Shown here one piece after another: positions 1-7,326 of a DNA stretch of 14,018 nt (its first letter is position 1; every line of letters starts with the position of its first letter). Both the position numbers and the translations under genes were made by a program. The stretch is from Nitrospinota bacterium (GTDB taxonomy: Bacteria; Nitrospinota; Nitrospinia; UBA9942), in the NCBI GenBank assembly GCA_016200365.1, contig JACQEW010000326.1:1-14018 (forward strand). The letters run 5' to 3'. Below the pieces are notes generated by a model. The model had not been told where the DNA came from. It did not search any database and worked only from the letters and a program-made list of their open reading frames with translations.

Positions 1-2742
1 GCAGGGCTTGCCTATTCCATAGTCCACAATTATCTGAACAGGGTTGTAGGAGACAGAAAGATAGGCGACAGGATACTCTTTCAGGGAGGTGTTGCGTGGA
101 ATAAGGCGGTTGTTTCAGCCTTTGAAAGGGTTACAGGGAAAAAGATATTCGTCCCTCCCCACCATGATGTTACCGGTGCGATCGGTGTTGCAATTCTGGC
201 GATGAATCATCTTAACGGAAAAGAGGGATATAAGACGAGATTCAAGGGCTTTGACCTTTCCCATAGACAGTATAAGGTCAACACCTTTGAGTGCAAGGCA
301 TGCGCTAATGTCTGCGATGTAAGCAATGTCCAATTTGAAAATGAGAAACCCCATTTCTACGGTGCGAGATGCGAGATATTTGAGGTAGATAAGAAAAAGG
401 TGGAGAACAATATCCCAGATTTATTTGCAGAGAGGGAGAAGCTGGTATTTCAAAATGCAAAATGCAAAATGCAAAATGCAAAATTAAGGATAGGAATACC
501 TCGGGTTTTATATTTCTACGAGGTTTTCCCATACTGGAATCGTTTTTTCACGGAGCTGGGGTTTGAGGTCGTCCTTTCGGGAGTAACAAACCAGAATATA
601 ATGAACGATTCTCTGGAGAAGGCGACTGCAGAGACATGCTTCCCGATGAAGATTGTTCACGGACATATCATGGAGCTGATTGCAAAAAAGGTGGATTATA
701 TATTCTTCCCCAGTTTTGTAAGCATGAACAGGCCTGTCCCCTCACGGTTTAAGCCTGTCCCTTCATGGTTTGAGAAGGGAAAGGGAAAGGATTCGGAGTT
801 TCCCCAGAGCCATACATGTCCCCTCGTTCAGTCTGCGCCATATATAATAAGAGCTGCTATCGATACGGAAAAGAGCGGGATAAAGCTCCTCACCCCTCCT
901 ATTTTATTTCAGAGTGGAGATAAGGCTGTTGCAAAGGAATTGGTAAAGATGGGTATGGAGATAGGTGTATCGCCTTTTAAGATAAAGGGTGCAATGGAAA
1001 AGGCTCAAGATGAGCAGGACAGGTTCTTAAAAAGCATAAAAGACAGGGGAGAGGAGATTGTAAAAGGACTGAAAGACGGGGATAGGGCTGTGGTGATAAT
1101 AAGCAGGACATACAACGGCTGCGACCCCGGGTTAAACCTCGATTTGCCTAAGAAATTGAAGGATATGGGAGTGATTGCCATACCTATGGATTTTCTCCCT
1201 CTCAATACAAAAGAGATTGCCGATGAATATCCCGATATGTACTGGAGGGCGGGACAGAGAATGATAGCGGCAGCAGATTTTATAAGCAAGAATAAAAAAC
1301 TGAATGCCATATATATTTCAAACTTCAAATGCGGACCGGACTCTTTTATTTCCTATCATATAAAAGAAAAGATGGGCGGGAAGCCCTATCTACAGCTTGA
1401 GATAGATGAGCACAGCGCAGATGCAGGATTTATAACACGGTGCGAGGCATTTTTCGATAGTCTTGAGAATATCAAAGATATGGAATTTCAGGGCGGCAAG
1501 AGGAGAGGGCTCAATACATTTTATCCTAAGGACAGAAAGGTTTACCTCCCTTATATGTGCGACCATGCCTATTCGCTGGTTGCTTCGCTCAGGGCATGCG
1601 GTATGAATGCGGAGGTTCTGCCTGAATCGGATGAGAAATCCCTTGAATACGGGAGGAGATACACTACAGGGAAGGAATGCCTCCCCTTTACAATCACAAC
1701 CGGTGATATTATAAAAAAGGTAAGGGAGAAAGATTTTGATCCCTCTAAGACCGCTTTCTTCATGCCTACAGCGGATGGTCCGTGCAGATTCGGTCAGTAC
1801 AGGAGCGTTCAGAGGATATTCCTCGATGAAATGGGTTTTAAAGATGTTCCCCTTATATCCCCGGATGCAAAGGATTCTTACGGCGAATTTGGGGAGTTGA
1901 GAACCAAATTCCGAAGGCTTGCATGGAGGGGGCTTGTTGCCACAGATATACTTCAAAAGATTACTCACGAGATAAGACCATACGAGGTGAATAAAGGTGA
2001 GACCGACAGAGTATATAAGAAGTATCTGGATAAAATCTGTCAGGCAATAGAAAAGGGCGGAGACGAGATATTCGATGTGATGGATGAGATAAAGGATATA
2101 TACAGCAGAATAGCAGTTAATAGAAAAGTCAGAAAACCTGTTATCGGTCTGGTAGGCGAGATATATCTGAGATCCCATTACTTCAGCAATCAGAATATAA
2201 TAAAAAAGATAGAGGGGCTGGGAGGCGAGGTCTGGCTTGCCCCGATTGCAGAGTGGATATTCTACTGCACGGACAGATATATAGCGAGGGCTGTTGCCGA
2301 GAGACAATATGGAGATGTTATACGGGGGTATGTGCAGAATATAATACAGAAACAGGACGAGTATCGTCTCCTTAAGCCCTTTAAAGAGATGCTGACAAAT
2401 TTTGAAGAGCCTTCGGCAAAATATATACAGAAGAGAAGCATCAAATACCTGCACCCGTCATTTGAAGGGGAGGCTATATTATCCATCGGGAAGGCGATAG
2501 ACTATGTGGAGAAAGGTGTGTCGGGCATTGTCAACATAATGCCGTTCACCTGCATGCCGGGTATGGTGGTAACTGCCATTTCAAAGAAGTTCAGAGAGGA
2601 TTTTAACGATATACCCTGGCTCAACATGGTCTATGACGGACAGGAGGACAGCCAGCTGCAGACCAGGCTGGAGGCGTTTATATATCAGGCGAAAGAATAT
2701 CAGTTAAGAGTTAAGAGTGAAAAATTAAGAATGAAGAATTAA
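1..2742 (+). CDS. Acyl-CoA dehydratase activase-related protein (BadF/BadG ATPase C-end + DUF2229 + HgdB-like), 5' partial
   Basis: The reading frame is open from base 1, so the gene begins upstream; the first ATG in frame (202) lies inside the protein. 913 residues are visible. Residues 27-34 (FQGGVAWN) and the following VPPHHDVTGAIG are the end of a BadF/BadG/HgdC-type ATPase domain (ASKHA fold). A cysteine cluster follows (C98, C101, C105, C124), a possible Fe-S or zinc site. From about residue 163 (RIGIPRVLYFYE) comes a DUF2229-like domain, then an HgdB-like part with conserved cysteines (GKECLPF, DGPCRFGQY, MPFTCMPGM). Family members couple ATP hydrolysis to single-electron transfer into 2-hydroxyacyl-CoA dehydratase or benzoyl-CoA reductase-type enzymes; large fused members like this have no settled substrate. 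No dehydratase subunit is visible nearby. Residues 151-162 come from a heptamer array, 244-258 from a 21-base duplication, and the last dozen from a palindrome arm. Confidence 0.9.
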   Translation, partial: AGLAYSIVHNYLNRVVGDRKIGDRILFQGGVAWNKAVVSAFERVTGKKIFVPPHHDVTGAIGVAILAMNHLNGKEGYKTRFKGFDLSHRQYKVNTFECKACANVCDVSNVQFENEKPHFYGARCEIFEVDKKKVENNIPDLFAEREKLVFQNAKCKMQNAKLRIGIPRVLYFYEVFPYWNRFFTELGFEVVLSGVTNQNIMNDSLEKATAETCFPMKIVHGHIMELIAKKVDYIFFPSFVSMNRPVPSRFKPVPSWFEKGKGKDSEFPQSHTCPLVQSAPYIIRAAIDTEKSGIKLLTPPILFQSGDKAVAKELVKMGMEIGVSPFKIKGAMEKAQDEQDRFLKSIKDRGEEIVKGLKDGDRAVVIISRTYNGCDPGLNLDLPKKLKDMGVIAIPMDFLPLNTKEIADEYPDMYWRAGQRMIAAADFISKNKKLNAIYISNFKCGPDSFISYHIKEKMGGKPYLQLEIDEHSADAGFITRCEAFFDSLENIKDMEFQGGKRRGLNTFYPKDRKVYLPYMCDHAYSLVASLRACGMNAEVLPESDEKSLEYGRRYTTGKECLPFTITTGDIIKKVREKDFDPSKTAFFMPTADGPCRFGQYRSVQRIFLDEMGFKDVPLISPDAKDSYGEFGELRTKFRRLAWRGLVATDILQKITHEIRPYEVNKGETDRVYKKYLDKICQAIEKGGDEIFDVMDEIKDIYSRIAVNRKVRKPVIGLVGEIYLRSHYFSNQNIIKKIEGLGGEVWLAPIAEWIFYCTDRYIARAVAERQYGDVIRGYVQNIIQKQDEYRLLKPFKEMLTNFEEPSAKYIQKRSIKYLHPSFEGEAILSIGKAIDYVEKGVSGIVNIMPFTCMPGMVVTAISKKFREDFNDIPWLNMVYDGQEDSQLQTRLEAFIYQAKEYQLRVKSEKLRMKN
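451..485 (+). repeat. Five tandem heptamers (caaaatg) inside the activase gene
   Basis: Four copies of caaaatg and a fifth ending in tt lie head to tail. They stay in frame and encode a Lys/Gln/Asn-rich linker between the cysteine cluster and the DUF2229-like domain. Unlike the intergenic elements, no complementary arm follows. Confidence 0.9.
732..773 (+). repeat. 21-base direct duplication inside the activase gene
   Basis: Two adjacent 21-base units differ at three positions and encode PVPSRFK then PVPSWFE. They fall in what appears to be a low-complexity insertion (about residues 243-270) between the FPSFVSM and CPLVQSAPYI segments, which are closer together in the family members I recall. 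Confidence 0.75.
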
Positions 2743-2794
2743 GAATTAAAGGAATTATTCCCTAATTCATAACTCATAACTCTTCACTCTTAAC
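2703..2794. repeat. Palindrome with heptamer-built arms (activase/ferredoxin gap)
   Basis: The left arm (2703-2747) is made of 7-base units such as gttaaga and attaaga; the right arm (2764-2794) has aactcat and aactctt. The centre contains the small palindrome ggaattattcc. The left arm covers the last 40 bases of the activase gene, including its stop codon. The element is nearly repeated at 3068-3144. Confidence 0.85.
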
Positions 2795-2802
2795 TTTATT
2801 TA

Positions 2803-2814
2803 GGAGGGAGGTGA
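2803..2814 (+). promoter_or_regulatory. Strong Shine-Dalgarno site for the ferredoxin gene
   Basis: The stretch contains ggaggtga (2807-2814), 7 bases before the GTG at 2822. It fixes the GTG as the start codon. Confidence 0.85.
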
Positions 2815-2821
2815 CTTAAAA

Positions 2822-3067
2822 GTGGCGTTAAAGATTACTGACGAATGTGTAAGCTGCGGTGTCTGCGAGCCCGAGTGTCCTAATGAGTCGATAAGCGAGG
2901 GGAGCGACATCTATGTGATTGATGCGGAAAAATGCACGGAGTGTGTCGGCTATTTTGACGAGCCTCAGTGCAAGGAGGTCTGTCCTGTGGATTGTATCAT
3001 CCCTGACCCCGACCATCAGGAGACCCGTGAACAGCTTCTGGCGAAAAAGGAGAAGTTTGTAAAATAA
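2822..3067 (+). CDS. 2[4Fe-4S] ferredoxin
   Basis: An 81-residue soluble ferredoxin starting at GTG. The first cluster motif is CVSCGVCEPECP near the N-terminus. The second is the longer CTECVGYFDEPQC followed by EVCPVDC, with extra residues between the second and third cysteines, as in the Chlorobium/Azotobacter type of 2[4Fe-4S] ferredoxin. Such proteins carry low-potential electrons in the cytoplasm. It lies 79 bases after an activase-type gene, and activases receive their electron from reduced ferredoxin or flavodoxin, so it could be the activase donor; this is inference from position. The gene is bracketed by two almost identical palindromes. Confidence 0.95.
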   Translation: MALKITDECVSCGVCEPECPNESISEGSDIYVIDAEKCTECVGYFDEPQCKEVCPVDCIIPDPDHQETREQLLAKKEKFVK

Positions 3068-3144
3068 TGAAGAATGAAGAGTTAAGAATGAAGAATTAAA
3101 GGAATTATTCCCTAATTCATAACTCTTAACTCTTCACTCTTAAC
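3068..3144. repeat. Palindrome with heptamer-built arms (ferredoxin/DUF116 gap)
   Basis: Starts on the base after the ferredoxin stop codon. Left arm 3068-3097, centre ggaattattcc, right arm 3114-3144. The centre and right arm match the element at 2703-2794 except for one base (ctcttaac against ctcataac); the left arm is shorter by about two units. Confidence 0.85.
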
Positions 3145-3154
3145 TTTTAGTGTT

Positions 3155-4045
3155 ATGTTAGACAGAGAATTAGGATCCCAGTGGGAAGGCGAGGCTGTAA
3201 CAGACAGGGAGGAGAGGATAGAAGAAGGGAAGGGATTGTTCTTATCCCTTTCGGCGCTTGTAATACTCCTGTTCTCTCTTTCTATGGCTTTTATATGGTA
3301 CATGATAAAGCCGCGTCTGTTTGAAATATCGCCATACCTGCTCACTGTATCCGGAATTGTAATAAGCTTATTTATCATTTATACAATTATAAAATTTGTT
3401 CTTACGGTAGTATCGGCAGCTACCGGAAAAAATATTCTCTTATTCTTCACTGGAAATAATCACAATGCTATAAAGCTGATTTACTCGTATTCCGTAAGAA
3501 TCGGGAAATTATTGGGTATATCAATAGACAGGATAGGAAACTCCTTCGTAAACTTTAACAACTCTCTGGTCAGGGCATTGAGGAGAAAGATAGGAAGAGA
3601 AAATCTACTGGTGCTTCTCCCAAGGTGCATACAGTACTCAGGATGCAGGCAGAAGGTAACCGAGGACATAACCAATTGTAAGGATTGCGGCAAATGCGAG
3701 ATTACGGAATTCAAGTCGCTCAGCAGAAAATACGGCTTCTATGTAAGTGTTGCTACAGGCGGAAGCCTGGCAAGAAAGATGATTCACAGTATTAAGCCGT
3801 CTACCATACTTGCAGTTGCCTGCGAGAGGGAGCTGGTCAGCGGGATTCAGGATACGGGAAAGGTAAGGGTTCTTGCCGTCCCTAACTGGCGTCCTGAAGG
3901 CCCCTGCAAAAATACAAAAGTAGATATGGAGAAGGTAAAGGATGCTATAGAGTTTATATTCGATGGGGATAAAAATAAGGGCTTCGAGCATGATGACAGT
4001 GCTGCCGTTATAGCTGCAAAGAGTAAATATTTAGCCGCGAATTGA
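3155..4045 (+). CDS. DUF116 family membrane protein
   Basis: A 296-residue protein. Two hydrophobic segments lie at about residues 28-52 and 59-88, followed by a cytoplasmic-looking domain that matches DUF116: LLVLLPRCIQ (151-160), C164, the cluster C175-x2-C178-x2-C181, VATGGSLARK (199-208), VACERELVSGIQD (221-233) and PNWRPEGPCKNT (243-254). Seven cysteines (158, 164, 175, 178, 181, 223, 251) suggest a metal or Fe-S site, but the function of DUF116 is not established. In other genomes it often lies near formyltransferase or radical-enzyme genes; here its neighbours are iron-sulfur proteins. No clear Shine-Dalgarno site precedes the ATG. The final residues (LAAN) and the stop codon lie in the next palindrome's left arm. 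Confidence 0.9.
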   Translation: MLDRELGSQWEGEAVTDREERIEEGKGLFLSLSALVILLFSLSMAFIWYMIKPRLFEISPYLLTVSGIVISLFIIYTIIKFVLTVVSAATGKNILLFFTGNNHNAIKLIYSYSVRIGKLLGISIDRIGNSFVNFNNSLVRALRRKIGRENLLVLLPRCIQYSGCRQKVTEDITNCKDCGKCEITEFKSLSRKYGFYVSVATGGSLARKMIHSIKPSTILAVACERELVSGIQDTGKVRVLAVPNWRPEGPCKNTKVDMEKVKDAIEFIFDGDKNKGFEHDDSAAVIAAKSKYLAAN

Positions 4046-4144
4046 TACAAATGACACGAATAAAAGAAAATAAGGCTTGAATATAGTATAATGGTTTAAT
4101 AGAATAATCTATTGTTCGTGTAATTTGTGTAAATTTGTGGCTAA
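4031..4144. repeat. Palindrome with 9-10-base units, cacgaat type (DUF116/Nfu gap)
   Basis: Left arm 4031-4065 begins ttagcc; right arm 4110-4144 ends ggctaa. By hand alignment 28 of 35 arm positions are complementary without gaps. The units contain cacgaat or acaaat. The roughly 44-base loop is AT-rich and includes a TATAAT (4087-4092) without a recognisable -35 box. The left arm covers the last 15 bases of the DUF116 gene. Confidence 0.85.
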
Positions 4145-4168
4145 TTTTTTTGAAGGGAGGAAAAAGCT

Positions 4169-4396
4169 ATGACGAGAGAAAGGGTAGAAGAGGTTTTAAA
4201 CACAATAAGACCATCTCTTCAGATGGACGGCGGAGATGTAGAATTGGTGGATGTAGAGGAGAGCGGTGTGGTAAAGGTAAGACTTATGGGTGCATGCGGC
4301 GGCTGTCCGAGCGCTACCATGACCCTTAAGATGGGAATCGAAAGGGCGATAAAGGAAAGCATCCCTGAAGTGGTTAGTGTAGAACAGGTGTGGTAA
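4169..4396 (+). CDS. NifU C-terminal domain (Nfu-type) iron-sulfur scaffold or carrier
   Basis: A 75-residue stand-alone NifU C-terminal domain. The hallmark GACGGCPSA gives C43-x2-C46, the pair that in Nfu homodimers holds a bridging [4Fe-4S] cluster for delivery to apo-proteins. The start of the fold, RPSLQMDGGDVELVDV, is also typical. There is no A-type or NifU N-terminal domain, so it is a minimal Nfu like those in many anaerobes. A good Shine-Dalgarno site (gggagg, 4155-4160) precedes the ATG by 8 bases. Lying beside a ferredoxin and cysteine-rich proteins, it may help mature them; the product call is firm, the partners are not known. Confidence 0.93.
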   Translation: MTRERVEEVLNTIRPSLQMDGGDVELVDVEESGVVKVRLMGACGGCPSATMTLKMGIERAIKESIPEVVSVEQVW

Positions 4397-4511
4397 CTAA
4401 CTAACAACTAATAACCAACTAACAACTTACAACAAATAACTTACAACATAAACACCTTGCTTAAATCTATTAGTTGTCAGTTATTAGTTATAAGTTGTAA
4501 GTTAATTGTTG
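4394..4511. repeat. Palindrome with heptamer-built arms (Nfu/yajC gap)
   Basis: The left arm starts at the Nfu stop codon and runs to about 4446 in units of the aactaac/aacttac kind. The right arm (4469-4511) has heptamers such as ttagttg, tcagtta, ttagtta and taagttg. It fills the whole gap to the yajC start region. The arms are imperfect and unequal in length. Confidence 0.8.
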
Positions 4512-4522
4512 GGGGTATTTTA

Positions 4523-4837
4523 ATGGTTAATGAAGCTTATGCGATGGCTCCTCCTTCAGGGGCAGGCGGTCCGGAATCTTTATTTATGAGCTTTCTGCCG
4601 ATAATAGCAATGTTCGCTATTTTCTATTTTTTGCTTATAAGACCGCAGTCAAAAAAGCAGAAGGACCATAAGGCAATGATGGAGAATCTTAAAGAGGGGG
4701 ATAATGTGCTGACAACAGGCGGTATCTACGGGACGATAGCTAAAATAAAGGACGATGTTATCACCCTTCAAATTGCAGAAAATGTGAAGATAAAAATATC
4801 GAGGGGATATGTAGCCGCCCTGAAAGGCAAAGAATAG
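4523..4837 (+). CDS. yajC: Preprotein translocase subunit YajC
   Basis: A 104-residue protein with one membrane segment at about residues 18-39 (FMSFLPIIAMFAIFYFLLIRP) followed by the basic RPQSKKQKDHK stretch and the conserved LKEGDNVLTTGGIYGTI domain, the full YajC signature. YajC associates with SecDF and the SecYEG translocon in the inner membrane. I chose ATG 4523: an in-frame TTG at 4457 would add 22 residues, but these are encoded by the right arm of the repeat and YajC proteins are normally about 100 residues. A run of five or more G (4509-4515) is the only ribosome-site candidate. It heads the yajC-HD-secD-secF group. Confidence 0.92.
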   Translation: MVNEAYAMAPPSGAGGPESLFMSFLPIIAMFAIFYFLLIRPQSKKQKDHKAMMENLKEGDNVLTTGGIYGTIAKIKDDVITLQIAENVKIKISRGYVAALKGKE

Positions 4838-4842
4838 TAGTG

Positions 4843-4918
4843 GATTTACGATTTTAGATTTACAATTTTAAAAATCTCAAATACTTAATTTAAAATTGTA
4901 AATTGGAAATCGTAAATT
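4843..4918. repeat. Palindrome with heptamer-built arms (yajC/HD gap)
   Basis: Arms 4843-4870 and 4891-4918 match at 24 of 28 positions. Units are tttacga, ttttaga and tttacaa on the left and aaattgt, aaattgg and aaatcgt on the right. The left arm starts 6 bases after the yajC stop codon and the right arm ends 4 bases before the next ATG. Confidence 0.88.
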
Positions 4919-4922
4919 TAAA

Positions 4923-5636
4923 ATGAAAAATGGGGCAGTAGCACACGAATTTAGACGGGGCGAGGTAACCCTCGAAGATGTAAAGCAGCACCCGAAAGTC
5001 AAGGTTTATATAGAAAGGGCAAACGAGCATCTCGAGAAGATAGGTTATACAGAGCATGGTTACCGCCATGCCAATCTGGTTGCAGAGATAGCCTTTAACA
5101 TATTAAGCAGGCTTGGTTATCGGAATAGGGAGTGTGTTATCGCCTCGATTGCAGGTTTTCTCCATGATACGGGTAATTTGCTCGGCAGAAATAATCACTG
5201 GCAGGCAGGGGCGATACTTGTGCAGGATATACTGATTGATCTTGGGATGGATTTGGAGGAAGTTGTAATTATAATGAATGCCATAGCGAATCATGAGGAA
5301 GATGTCGGCGAGCCGACCACTCCTGCAGCCGCAGCCCTTATTCTTGCCGATAAAGCAGATGTCCATGTATCGAGGGTCAGAAATCCCGATATGAAGACCT
5401 TTGATATTCATGACAGGGTAAATTATGCAGTGAAGTATTCTTTTTTAAGGGTGGATGCCGAGGGCAAAAAAATCTCTCTTGAGTTGACAATCGATACAGC
5501 GGTATCGCAGGTGATGGAGTATTTTGAGATATTCCTTTCACGGATGATCGTCAGCCGCAGGGCGGCAAAAATTTTAGGCTGCACCTACGAGCTTTTGGTA
5601 AATGAGGTGAAGTTACTAAAAAAAAAAAAAATATAA
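4923..5636 (+). CDS. HD-domain metal-dependent phosphohydrolase
   Basis: A 237-residue soluble protein. An HD-fold metal site is visible: H49 (GYRHANLV), H81-D82 (GFLHDTGN), H92 (NNHWQAGAIL), H124 (AIANHEE) and D143/D146 (ILADKAD). HD enzymes are usually phosphohydrolases acting on nucleotides or phosphodiesters; the substrate here is not recognisable. Its place between yajC and secD suggests co-expression with the Sec accessory complex, not necessarily a role in secretion. The start ATG has no Shine-Dalgarno site and lies 4 bases after a palindrome arm. The C-terminus (KLLKKKKI) is coded by a run of 14 A, a potential slippage site; loss of one A would continue the frame into secD. The start is less certain than the rest. 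Confidence 0.86.
   Translation: MKNGAVAHEFRRGEVTLEDVKQHPKVKVYIERANEHLEKIGYTEHGYRHANLVAEIAFNILSRLGYRNRECVIASIAGFLHDTGNLLGRNNHWQAGAILVQDILIDLGMDLEEVVIIMNAIANHEEDVGEPTTPAAAALILADKADVHVSRVRNPDMKTFDIHDRVNYAVKYSFLRVDAEGKKISLELTIDTAVSQVMEYFEIFLSRMIVSRRAAKILGCTYELLVNEVKLLKKKKI
5618..5631 (+). other. A14 homopolymer at the 3' end of the HD gene
   Basis: Fourteen consecutive A encode the last base of a Leu codon, four Lys codons and the first base of the final Ile codon. Runs of this length commonly cause polymerase slippage or sequencing error. The frame reached by dropping one A has no stop codon between here and secD. Confidence 0.95.
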
Positions 5637-5721
5637 GGAGAAGGGGAGAAGAAGATGGAGAAATGGAGAGATAATAAGTCAGATTTTTTTTCTCCTTTTT
5701 CCCCTTTTCTCTATTCTCCTT
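5635..5721. repeat. Purine/pyrimidine palindrome (HD/secD gap)
   Basis: The left arm (5635-5670) is almost pure purine (aaggaga, aggggag, tggagaa units), and the right arm (5691-5721) almost pure pyrimidine (tctcctt, ttttctc units). It starts within the HD stop codon and is followed 21 bases later by the secD ATG. Strand asymmetry of this kind can also favour triplex structures. Confidence 0.8.
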
Positions 5722-5742
5722 AATCTTTTTCTTTTGTTCTTT

Positions 5743-7290
5743 ATGAAAAAAGATTTTTACTGGAAAATTGCGTTAATAACGATAGTTACCGGCGTATCTA
5801 TCTGGCTCGCACATCCCTTAAAGGAGAAGATACATCTGGGACTGGATTTGCAGGGAGGCATGCATCTTATTCTCGATGTGGAGGCTGAAAAGGCTGTGGA
5901 AAGCACACTCGACAGGTATGTGATGAATTTAAGGGATGCCTTCAAAAAGGATAATATCGAATATGTAAGTGCAGACAGGGATAAAGACAGCATAGTAATT
6001 AATCTGCCTGATACAGCAAAAATAAAAGATGTGGATAAGATTGTCTCTGACATTTCAGACCTTGAAAAGATAAGCGACTCGTCGGATGCACGAAAAATAG
6101 TTTACCAGATTACGGGTAAAAGAAGGAAATATATCGAGGAGAGGGCTGTTGACCAGGGGCTCGAGACGATAAGAAACAGAATTGACCAGTTCGGTGTGGC
6201 AGAGCCATCAATCCAAAAACAGGGTGACAGGAGAATAATAGTCCAGCTTCCGGGGATAAAAGATACCGAAAGGGCGGTTCAATTAATAGGGAAAACAGCA
6301 AGGCTTGAATTCAAGCTTGTAGATGATGATAAGAGCATGGAGGATGCACTTAAAGGCAATATACCCGAAGGCGGCGAGATACTTTATCAGAGGACTACCG
6401 ATAAATCAACAGGGGCGGTCTCGAAAAAGCCATTCCTCTTGAAGAAAGAGGTAATGATGACAGGCGATGCAATTACCAATGCAGAGGTAAGGATAGATAC
6501 CCAGTATAATGAGCCTTATGTGTCATTAGAATTTGATAAGGCAGGAACAAAGCTCTTTGGCAAGATAACAGGAGAGAATGTTAAAAAGAGACTTGCAATA
6601 GTCCTCGATGATAATGTCTATTCTGCGCCTGTTATACAGGAGGAGATTTCCGGCGGGAGGGCTCAGATAACAGGCTACTTCTCAACAGATGAGGCGCACG
6701 ACCTCGCAATAGTTTTGAGGGCAGGGGCGCTCCCTGCACCGGTAAAGATACTCGAGAACAGGACAGTGGGACCTTCTCTCGGCAAGGATTCAATAGAAAT
6801 GGGACTAAAAGCAACTATTATCTCAGGTGTTTTGATATTGCTCTTTATGATATTTTACTACCGTTTTTCAGGTCTTATTGCCGATATAGCCTTATTCTTA
6901 AACCTGATACTTCTATCGGGGGCTATGGCGTATTTTAAAGCGACCTTAACCCTTCCGGGAATAGCAGGTATAATCTTAACCATAGGTATGGCAGTGGATG
7001 CAAATATCCTCATTTTTGAGAGAATCAGGGAGGAGCTTAGGCTGGGCAAGACTGTCAGGGCTGCCATTGATGCAGGTTTTAAGAGGGCGTTTCTTACGAT
7101 ACTCGATTCCAATGTTACGACACTGATTGCTGCCGTAGTGCTGTTTCAGTTCGGGACAGGGGCAATCAAGGGTTTTGCAGTTACGCTGAGCATAGGTATT
7201 ACGGTAAGCATGTTTACAGCAGTTTTTGTGAGCAGATTCATCTTTGATTTTTTAGCGGGTAAGATGAGGATGGAGAGGTTGAGTATATAA
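5743..7290 (+). CDS. secD: Protein translocase subunit SecD
   Basis: A 515-residue inner-membrane protein. The N-terminal membrane segment (about 7-24) leads to HLGLDLQGGMHLIL (31-44), the SecD signature. A large periplasmic region includes RNRIDQFGVAEPSIQKQG and IIVQLPGI, and five further membrane segments fill the last 170 residues, with GMAVDANILIFERIREEL. SecDF uses the proton motive force to pull exported proteins through SecYEG. I chose ATG 5743 because an upstream in-frame TTG (5734) would add only three residues. No Shine-Dalgarno site is seen; a pyrimidine-rich palindrome arm lies just upstream. Length and motifs are normal for a SecD separate from SecF. Confidence 0.98.
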   Translation: MKKDFYWKIALITIVTGVSIWLAHPLKEKIHLGLDLQGGMHLILDVEAEKAVESTLDRYVMNLRDAFKKDNIEYVSADRDKDSIVINLPDTAKIKDVDKIVSDISDLEKISDSSDARKIVYQITGKRRKYIEERAVDQGLETIRNRIDQFGVAEPSIQKQGDRRIIVQLPGIKDTERAVQLIGKTARLEFKLVDDDKSMEDALKGNIPEGGEILYQRTTDKSTGAVSKKPFLLKKEVMMTGDAITNAEVRIDTQYNEPYVSLEFDKAGTKLFGKITGENVKKRLAIVLDDNVYSAPVIQEEISGGRAQITGYFSTDEAHDLAIVLRAGALPAPVKILENRTVGPSLGKDSIEMGLKATIISGVLILLFMIFYYRFSGLIADIALFLNLILLSGAMAYFKATLTLPGIAGIILTIGMAVDANILIFERIREELRLGKTVRAAIDAGFKRAFLTILDSNVTTLIAAVVLFQFGTGAIKGFAVTLSIGITVSMFTAVFVSRFIFDFLAGKMRMERLSI

Positions 7291-7301
7291 TGACTTATAT
7301 C

Positions 7302-7319
7302 CACAGATTTCACAGATTT
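7302..7319. repeat. Two copies of cacagattt, single-armed
   Basis: Two adjacent nonamers lie between the secD stop codon and the next palindrome. No complementary arm follows, so this may be a remnant or half of an element of the same general kind. Confidence 0.6.
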
Positions 7320-7326
7320 TTAAGAT

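Noticed and set aside
1390..2454. A 354-codon open frame on the minus strand
   Set aside because: It lies wholly antisense inside the activase gene, whose family motifs are clear in the plus frame; the minus translation shows no recognisable domain.
2703..3144. CRISPR array from the short repeats
   Set aside because: The units are 6-9 bases, directly tandem and without spacers; the architecture is palindromic.
4087..4092. TATAAT as a promoter for the Nfu gene
   Set aside because: No -35-like sequence at a suitable distance, and the DNA is AT-rich, so a chance match is likely.
4457..4522. 22-residue N-terminal extension of YajC from TTG 4457
   Set aside because: It is coded by the right arm of the palindrome, has no ribosome site, and YajC is normally about 100 residues.
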